Below are positions 6,167 to 10,407 of a stretch of DNA of 10,407 bases, one piece after another (position 1 is the first letter of the stretch; every line of letters begins with the position of its first letter). Both the position numbers and the translations under genes were made by a program. This DNA is from a bacterium (GTDB lineage Bacteria; Armatimonadota; Fimbriimonadia; Fimbriimonadales; JBAXQP01): contig JBAXQP010000074.1 of assembly GCA_037131655.1 (NCBI GenBank), positions 1 through 10,407 on the forward strand, written 5' to 3'. The notes under the pieces were generated by a model. The model made no database searches. It was not told the DNA's origin and saw only the letters and a list, made by a program, of their open reading frames with translations.

Positions 6167-7812
6167 TGCCTCATGAAGAACTAAGACAAATCGCCGAGAC
6201 TGAAAACGAGGCGAAAAAGCAATTTAAATATGAAATCCGTGTGTGCGTAGCCGCCGGATGTCTATCCACTCATAGTGGTGAAGTTAAAACCGCTCTAGAA
6301 GAAGCTATTAAAGCGAAGGGTTTGGAGAATACTTGCAAAGTAAAAGGCGTTGGCTGCCTTGGCCTCTGTACTGCCGGTCCTTTGCTTGCGGTTATGCCCA
6401 CTGGAACTCTCTATGAAGCTGTTAAACCTGAAGATGCCGCTGATATCATTGCCAGCTTGGATACTAAGCCGGTCGAGCGTATTAAGGGTGATTATCAACT
6501 TCCCTTCTTCACCCGTCAGCAGAAGATCGTCCTCGAAAACTGCGGTGTCATTGACCCCGAACGCATCGAGGAGTATATCGCTGCCGATGGTTATTCCGGG
6601 CTTAATAAAGCTATCAATGATATGACACATGCCGAAGTCGTCGAACAAGTCACGAAGAGTGGCATTCGAGGACGAGGCGGCGCAGGTTTCCCCACCGGTC
6701 TAAAGTGGGGTATGGTCGCCAAAGCTAACGGAAATCAAAAATATGTTGTCTGCAACGCTGATGAAGGCGACCCAGGCGCATTTATGGATCGAAGCGTTCT
6801 TGAGAGCGACCCACACAGGGTGCTCGAAGGAATGGCCATCGCTGCTTATGCGGTCGGCGCAACTCAGGGCTTCCTTTACGTGCGAGCTGAATACCCGCTT
6901 GCAGTTAAACGATTGAAGACGGCCATCCGTCAGGCGGAGAAGCTGGGCTTTATGGGCAACAACATTTGCGGCTCAACTTTCAACTTTAATGTCGATATTC
7001 GACTTGGAGCCGGCGCGTTTGTCTGCGGTGAAGAAACTGCTTTGCTTGCCTCTATCGAAGGCAATCGAGGTGTGCCAAGACCCAGACCTCCATTCCCTGC
7101 CAACTCCGGTCTCTGGGGTTGCCCAACGCTCATTAACAATGTTGAAACCTTCGCGAACATTGCTCCCATTCTCAGAAATGGCGGCGAGTGGTTTGCAAGT
7201 ATCGGCACTGAAAAGAGCAAAGGCACTAAGGTCTTCGCACTCGCCGGCCGAGTTAAGAATACCGGCCTTATCGAAGTTCCGATGGGAATGACGATGCGCG
7301 AGATTATCTTCGACATCGGCGGAGGCATCCCTGACGGCAAGAAGTATAAAGCTGTTCAAACCGGTGGCCCTTCAGGCGGATGTATTCCTGAAGAGCACCT
7401 CGATATGCCTGTGGATTATGAATCGCTGGCATCCGTAGGTTCTATCATGGGTTCAGGCGGCATGATCGTAATGGACGAAACTTCCTGCATGGTTGACGTC
7501 GCTCGCTACTTTATGGACTTCTGCATGAGTGAATCTTGCGGCAAGTGTGTTCCCTGCCGTGTCGGCACTGCGCAGATGTACCAGATATTAACTCGGATCA
7601 CCGATGGCTCTGCTACGATGGATGATCTCGACTTGCTTCAGGAACTCGGCGATATGGTTCGCAACACCAGCCTCTGTGGTCTTGGTATGACCTCGCCAAA
7701 CCCTGTAACCAGTACACTCCGGTATTTTAAAGATGAATATCTAGCGCATATCATTGATAAGCGCTGTCCTGCCGGAGTCTGCAAAATTCACGCTCCAGCG
7801 GAGGTGCATTAA
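6166..7812 (+). CDS. hoxF: HoxF, NAD(H)- and FMN-binding diaphorase subunit
   Basis: A 548-residue NuoF-type subunit that oxidises or reduces NAD(P)(H) through FMN and is the entry point of the diaphorase. From ATG 6166, residues ~20-95 form an N-terminal [2Fe-2S] thioredoxin-like domain (C27, C32, C64, C68), typical of HoxF rather than plain NuoF. Then come the FMN/NADH motifs GRGGAGFPTGLKW (169-181), CNADEGDPGAF and GAGAFVCGEETALLASIEG, and a [4Fe-4S] site (C458, C461, C464, C504). The last cysteine lies in LCGLGMTSPNP, slightly altered from the common QTAPNP. The C-terminus stops after CPAGVCK, without the extra ferredoxin domain of some HydB/HndC homologues. The start is chosen as the ATG in TAATG; GTG 6154 is an alternative giving 552 residues. 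A G-rich GGGGGTGG lies 8 bases upstream of the ATG. The stop again forms TAATG with hoxU. Confidence 0.95.
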   Translation: MPHEELRQIAETENEAKKQFKYEIRVCVAAGCLSTHSGEVKTALEEAIKAKGLENTCKVKGVGCLGLCTAGPLLAVMPTGTLYEAVKPEDAADIIASLDTKPVERIKGDYQLPFFTRQQKIVLENCGVIDPERIEEYIAADGYSGLNKAINDMTHAEVVEQVTKSGIRGRGGAGFPTGLKWGMVAKANGNQKYVVCNADEGDPGAFMDRSVLESDPHRVLEGMAIAAYAVGATQGFLYVRAEYPLAVKRLKTAIRQAEKLGFMGNNICGSTFNFNVDIRLGAGAFVCGEETALLASIEGNRGVPRPRPPFPANSGLWGCPTLINNVETFANIAPILRNGGEWFASIGTEKSKGTKVFALAGRVKNTGLIEVPMGMTMREIIFDIGGGIPDGKKYKAVQTGGPSGGCIPEEHLDMPVDYESLASVGSIMGSGGMIVMDETSCMVDVARYFMDFCMSESCGKCVPCRVGTAQMYQILTRITDGSATMDDLDLLQELGDMVRNTSLCGLGMTSPNPVTSTLRYFKDEYLAHIIDKRCPAGVCKIHAPAEVH

Positions 7813-8525
7813 TGAGCGAAGTTAAAACGCTTAAAATAGACGGCAAAGATGTGAGCGGCCGTGGCGACCAAACTATTCTTGATGTTGCAAGAGACCATGG
7901 AATTGAAATCCCCACTCTGTGCAACCTTTCAGGGCTGATGCCTACAGGCGCTTGCCGCATGTGCGTGGTGGAGTTGAAGAGTACACCGAAACTTCTCCCG
8001 TCCTGCGTTACACGCGTTGAAGAAGGTATGGAAGTCACGACCAATTCGGAGCGGCTGCTTAAGTACCGCAAAATGATCTTGGAGTTCATGTTCTCTGAGC
8101 GAAATCATGTTTGCTCGGTTTGCGTCTCCAACGGGGGCTGTGAATTGCAGAGCCTTGCTATGAACTTAGGTATGGACCATCTGCATATTCCTTATCTTTA
8201 TCCCCGTCTACCTGTCGATGCTTCGCACTCCAAGTTTGTCCTTGACCATAACAGGTGCATCCTCTGTGCTCGCTGCGTTCGTGTATGCGATTCCATAGAA
8301 GGCGCTCATACCAAGGACATCATGGGACGCGGCATCAAGGCCCGAATCATCAACGATCTCAGTGAAGCATGGGGCGATTCAGATAGCTGCACTAGTTGCG
8401 GCAAATGCGTGAATGTCTGTCCCACCGGCGCGCTGTCCGAAAAGGGGATGTCCGCTGGGGAAATGAGAAAGCGTAAACAATTCCTGCCCTACCTGACCCT
8501 TATGCGGAGGAACGAAAATGAGTAA
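7812..8525 (+). CDS. hoxU: HoxU, iron-sulfur electron-wire subunit of the diaphorase
   Basis: A 237-residue protein homologous to the N-terminal part of NuoG, carrying electrons between HoxF and the hydrogenase dimer. It has a plant-type [2Fe-2S] domain (C37, C48, C51, C65), a His-Cys [4Fe-4S] site in HVCSVCVSNGGCELQ (H99, C101, C104, C110), and two ferredoxin-type [4Fe-4S] motifs, C149/C152/C155/C159 and C193/C196/C199/C203. The protein ends soon after, with no molybdopterin-like domain, the short form expected of HoxU. ATG 7812 overlaps the hoxF stop (TAATG) and has GGAGGT (7800-7805) 6 bases upstream. The 3' end overlaps hoxY by 8 bases, keeping the subunits in translational coupling. Confidence 0.95.
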   Translation: MSEVKTLKIDGKDVSGRGDQTILDVARDHGIEIPTLCNLSGLMPTGACRMCVVELKSTPKLLPSCVTRVEEGMEVTTNSERLLKYRKMILEFMFSERNHVCSVCVSNGGCELQSLAMNLGMDHLHIPYLYPRLPVDASHSKFVLDHNRCILCARCVRVCDSIEGAHTKDIMGRGIKARIINDLSEAWGDSDSCTSCGKCVNVCPTGALSEKGMSAGEMRKRKQFLPYLTLMRRNENE

Positions 8526-9051
8526 ACCACGGATTGCTACTCTCTGGTTAGATGGGTGCTCCGGATGTCATATGTCATTGCTGGATATGGACGAGCGAAT
8601 TATCGCTTTAGCCGGCAAGATTGAGCTGGTCTATGGCCCTCTCGTGGATATTAAAGAGTTCCCCGAAGGCGTAGATGTGGCAGTAGTCGAAGGCGCTGTT
8701 TCAAGCGTTGAGGATGAGCACAAGATACGCATCGTTCGAGAACGAAGCAAGTTTTTGATCGCTCTCGGCGACTGCGCTGTAACCGCAAACGTTCCAGGTA
8801 TGCGCAATTACTATACATGTGAAGCTGTGTTGGATCGCGCCTATTATGAGAATGCGACCATCCAAGCGCAAACACCTAATGTCGGCATTCCTGCGTTGCT
8901 ACCCAAAGCGCTACCACTTCACGAGTTCGTCAAGGTGGATCTTTTCGTTCCTGGTTGTCCACCACAAGCGGATGCTATTTACTATGTCCTTTCTGAATTA
9001 GTCGAAGGGCGAATACCCGATCTAGCCGGTAAAACCCGGTTCGGGATTTAG
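8518..9051 (+). CDS. hoxY: HoxY, small subunit of group 3d [NiFe] hydrogenase
   Basis: A 177-residue small subunit that carries the proximal [4Fe-4S] cluster and pairs with HoxH in the cytoplasm. The ligands are visible: C14 and C17 (DGCSGCH), C86 (GDCAVTAN) and C147 (GCPP). There is no twin-arginine leader and no C-terminal domain with medial and distal clusters, as expected for the short cytoplasmic small subunits of bidirectional hydrogenases. No extra cysteines sit next to the proximal motif, so the supernumerary-Cys O2-tolerance signature of group 1d enzymes is absent. Shine-Dalgarno GGAGG (8506-8510) lies inside the end of hoxU, 7 bases before ATG 8518. The TAG stop overlaps the ribosome binding site of hoxH. 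Confidence 0.95.
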   Translation: MSKPRIATLWLDGCSGCHMSLLDMDERIIALAGKIELVYGPLVDIKEFPEGVDVAVVEGAVSSVEDEHKIRIVRERSKFLIALGDCAVTANVPGMRNYYTCEAVLDRAYYENATIQAQTPNVGIPALLPKALPLHEFVKVDLFVPGCPPQADAIYYVLSELVEGRIPDLAGKTRFGI

Positions 9052-9060
9052 GAGGAACTT

Positions 9061-10407
9061 ATGTCCAGAACTATAACAATTGATCCCGTCACTCGCGTTG
9101 AGGGGCACGCTAAAATCACCATTCAATTGGATGATGCCGGCAATGTGGCGGATGCGTTCCTCCACGTTACTCAGATCCGAGGTTTTGAGAAGTTTATCGA
9201 GGGACGGCCATTTACTGAAATGCCGGCGATCACCGCCCGCATTTGCGGTATCTGCCCCGTAAGCCACTTATTGGCTTCGGCAAAAGCCTGCGATGCGCTT
9301 TTAGCGGTTAAAATCCCTGAAACAGGCGCTAACCTTCGCAAGCTGATGAACTTCGCACAGTACGTTCAATCGCACGCGCTGAGTTTCTTCCACTTGACTT
9401 CGCCCGACTTGCTAATTGGCATGGATGGCGATCCGGCAATCCGCAACGTCTTAGGCGTTGCGGGTCAATATCCTGAACTGGCGACCTACGGAATTAAACT
9501 CCGACAGTTCGGCCAGCAGGTTATCGAAATGCTAGGCGCCAAGCGCGTTCACCCTGCATGGATCGTTCCCGGCGGTGTCAATGCTCCGCTCTCAGAGGAA
9601 AATCGTGAGAAGATACTTGCGATGATCCCCGATGCCATGAAGATGATTTTGGCATCTATGGATTGGTATAAAGGCGCTTTCGAGGCATATCGTGAAGAAA
9701 TCCGAACCTTCGGCAACTTCCCGACCATGTTCATGGGACTCGTTACCAAAAGTGACCAACCCGATCAAAACGCATTGCTTGAGCACTATGACGGCGTTCT
9801 TCGCTTTACTGACTCAGTCGGTAATGTGGTTGCCGATCAAGTTGATCCCACCCGTTATTTCGATTATATCGGCGAAGCAGTTGAACCCTACAGCTATCTC
9901 AAGATGCCTTACTTTAAGTCGCTTGGCTATCCGGAAGGCATCTATCGCGTAGGACCGCTTGCTCGATTGAATGTTATTGATCGCGCCGGCACACCCAAAG
10001 CTGATCAAGAATGGGCCGAATATCGCGCTTTGCGACGTGGAGCCATCCTTAGCTCGTTCCATTATCATTACGCTCGACTAGTTGAAATTCTCTACTCTAT
10101 CGAGCGAATGGAGCAATTACTTTCCAACCCCAACATTCTCGATACCCATGTTCGCGCTCATGCTGAGCCGAATGCTTATGAGGGTGTTGGCGTTATCGAA
10201 GCCCCGCGTGGAACACTTATTCACCATTACAAGATTGACGATAATGGCCTGATGACCTGGGCTAATCTGATCGTTGCCAGCGGTAATAACAACCTGGCGA
10301 TGAACCAGGCGGTCAAGCAGGTTGCCAAGCATTACGTCAAGGGGAATGAACTAACGGAAGGCATGCTTAACAGGGTTGAAGCGGTAGTCCGCTGCTATGA
10401 CCCATGC
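9061..10407 (+). CDS. hoxH: HoxH, catalytic large subunit of group 3d [NiFe] hydrogenase (3' end outside window)
   Basis: Large subunit holding the Ni-Fe(CN)2CO active site, where H2 is made or split. The frame is open from ATG 9061 to the last base (449 codons, no stop). The N-terminus (TIDPVTRVEGHAKI) contains the conserved RVEGH glutamate. The first metal-binding pair is C62/C65 in RICGICPVSH. The conserved APRG segment lies near residue 380. The final visible residues are CYDPC, so C449 is the first cysteine of the C-terminal DPCxxC motif, and only its second cysteine and the protease-cleaved tail are missing, cut by the window edge. The sequence fits cyanobacterial-type HoxH. AGGAGG at 9050-9055 overlaps the hoxY stop, 5 bases before the start. 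Maturation would need HypA-F and a HoxW-type endopeptidase, none of which is inside the window. Confidence 0.95.
   Translation, partial: MSRTITIDPVTRVEGHAKITIQLDDAGNVADAFLHVTQIRGFEKFIEGRPFTEMPAITARICGICPVSHLLASAKACDALLAVKIPETGANLRKLMNFAQYVQSHALSFFHLTSPDLLIGMDGDPAIRNVLGVAGQYPELATYGIKLRQFGQQVIEMLGAKRVHPAWIVPGGVNAPLSEENREKILAMIPDAMKMILASMDWYKGAFEAYREEIRTFGNFPTMFMGLVTKSDQPDQNALLEHYDGVLRFTDSVGNVVADQVDPTRYFDYIGEAVEPYSYLKMPYFKSLGYPEGIYRVGPLARLNVIDRAGTPKADQEWAEYRALRRGAILSSFHYHYARLVEILYSIERMEQLLSNPNILDTHVRAHAEPNAYEGVGVIEAPRGTLIHHYKIDDNGLMTWANLIVASGNNNLAMNQAVKQVAKHYVKGNELTEGMLNRVEAVVRCYDPC

Noticed and set aside
8518..8571. Possible O2-tolerance signature in HoxY
   Set aside because: Only the standard C14/C17 pair is present in this stretch, with no extra cysteines of the group 1d type.
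10405..10407. Apparent truncation of HoxH before its second C-terminal cysteine
   Set aside because: The reading frame is still open at the last base, so this is the window edge and not a biological truncation.

Overview
The window carries the genes for a fermentative hydrogen and redox module, all on the + strand. It holds a complete pyruvate:ferredoxin oxidoreductase (nifJ, 782-4405), an unusual dihydroorotate-dehydrogenase-like flavoprotein (4419-5432), and then a compact bidirectional [NiFe] hydrogenase operon, hoxE-hoxF-hoxU-hoxY-hoxH (5669 to the window end). HoxH is cut by the window edge exactly at the first cysteine of its C-terminal metal-binding motif. The first 251 bases are the 3' end of an unrelated gene encoding a Gly-rich tail and a short conserved-looking C-terminus.

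Layout. 1-251: C-terminus of an unrecognised protein. 252-781: a roughly 530-base gap with a terminator-like set of overlapping inverted repeats, a short perfect palindrome, a possible promoter overlapping a Rex-like operator, two pairs of short direct repeats, and a hairpin directly before the nifJ ribosome binding site. 782-5432: nifJ and the flavoprotein, 13 bases apart and very likely one transcript. 5433-5668: a 236-base boundary with a C(UUCG)G-capped hairpin and a better Rex-like operator. 5669-10407: hox genes packed with TAATG or overlapping junctions.

How the genes work together (family knowledge plus inference). PFOR oxidises pyruvate to acetyl-CoA and CO2 and reduces ferredoxin or flavodoxin. 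HoxEFU is a diaphorase related to the NuoEFG input module of complex I, and HoxYH is the hydrogenase proper. Together they exchange electrons between NAD(P)H and/or ferredoxin/flavodoxin and protons/H2. Placing PFOR next to Hox suggests pyruvate-derived electrons are vented as H2. Two degenerate matches to the Rex (NADH/NAD+ sensor) operator, one before each transcription unit, suggest shared redox control; this is inference.

Organism. A bacterium of moderate GC content. The Hox proteins resemble cyanobacterial-type group 3d enzymes, and the nifJ plus DHODH-like pair is also known from cyanobacteria and several other phyla. The Gly-rich partial protein looks more like something from a lineage such as Armatimonadota, but I cannot fix the phylum from this sequence alone. 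I see no mobile elements, CRISPR array, tRNA or rRNA.
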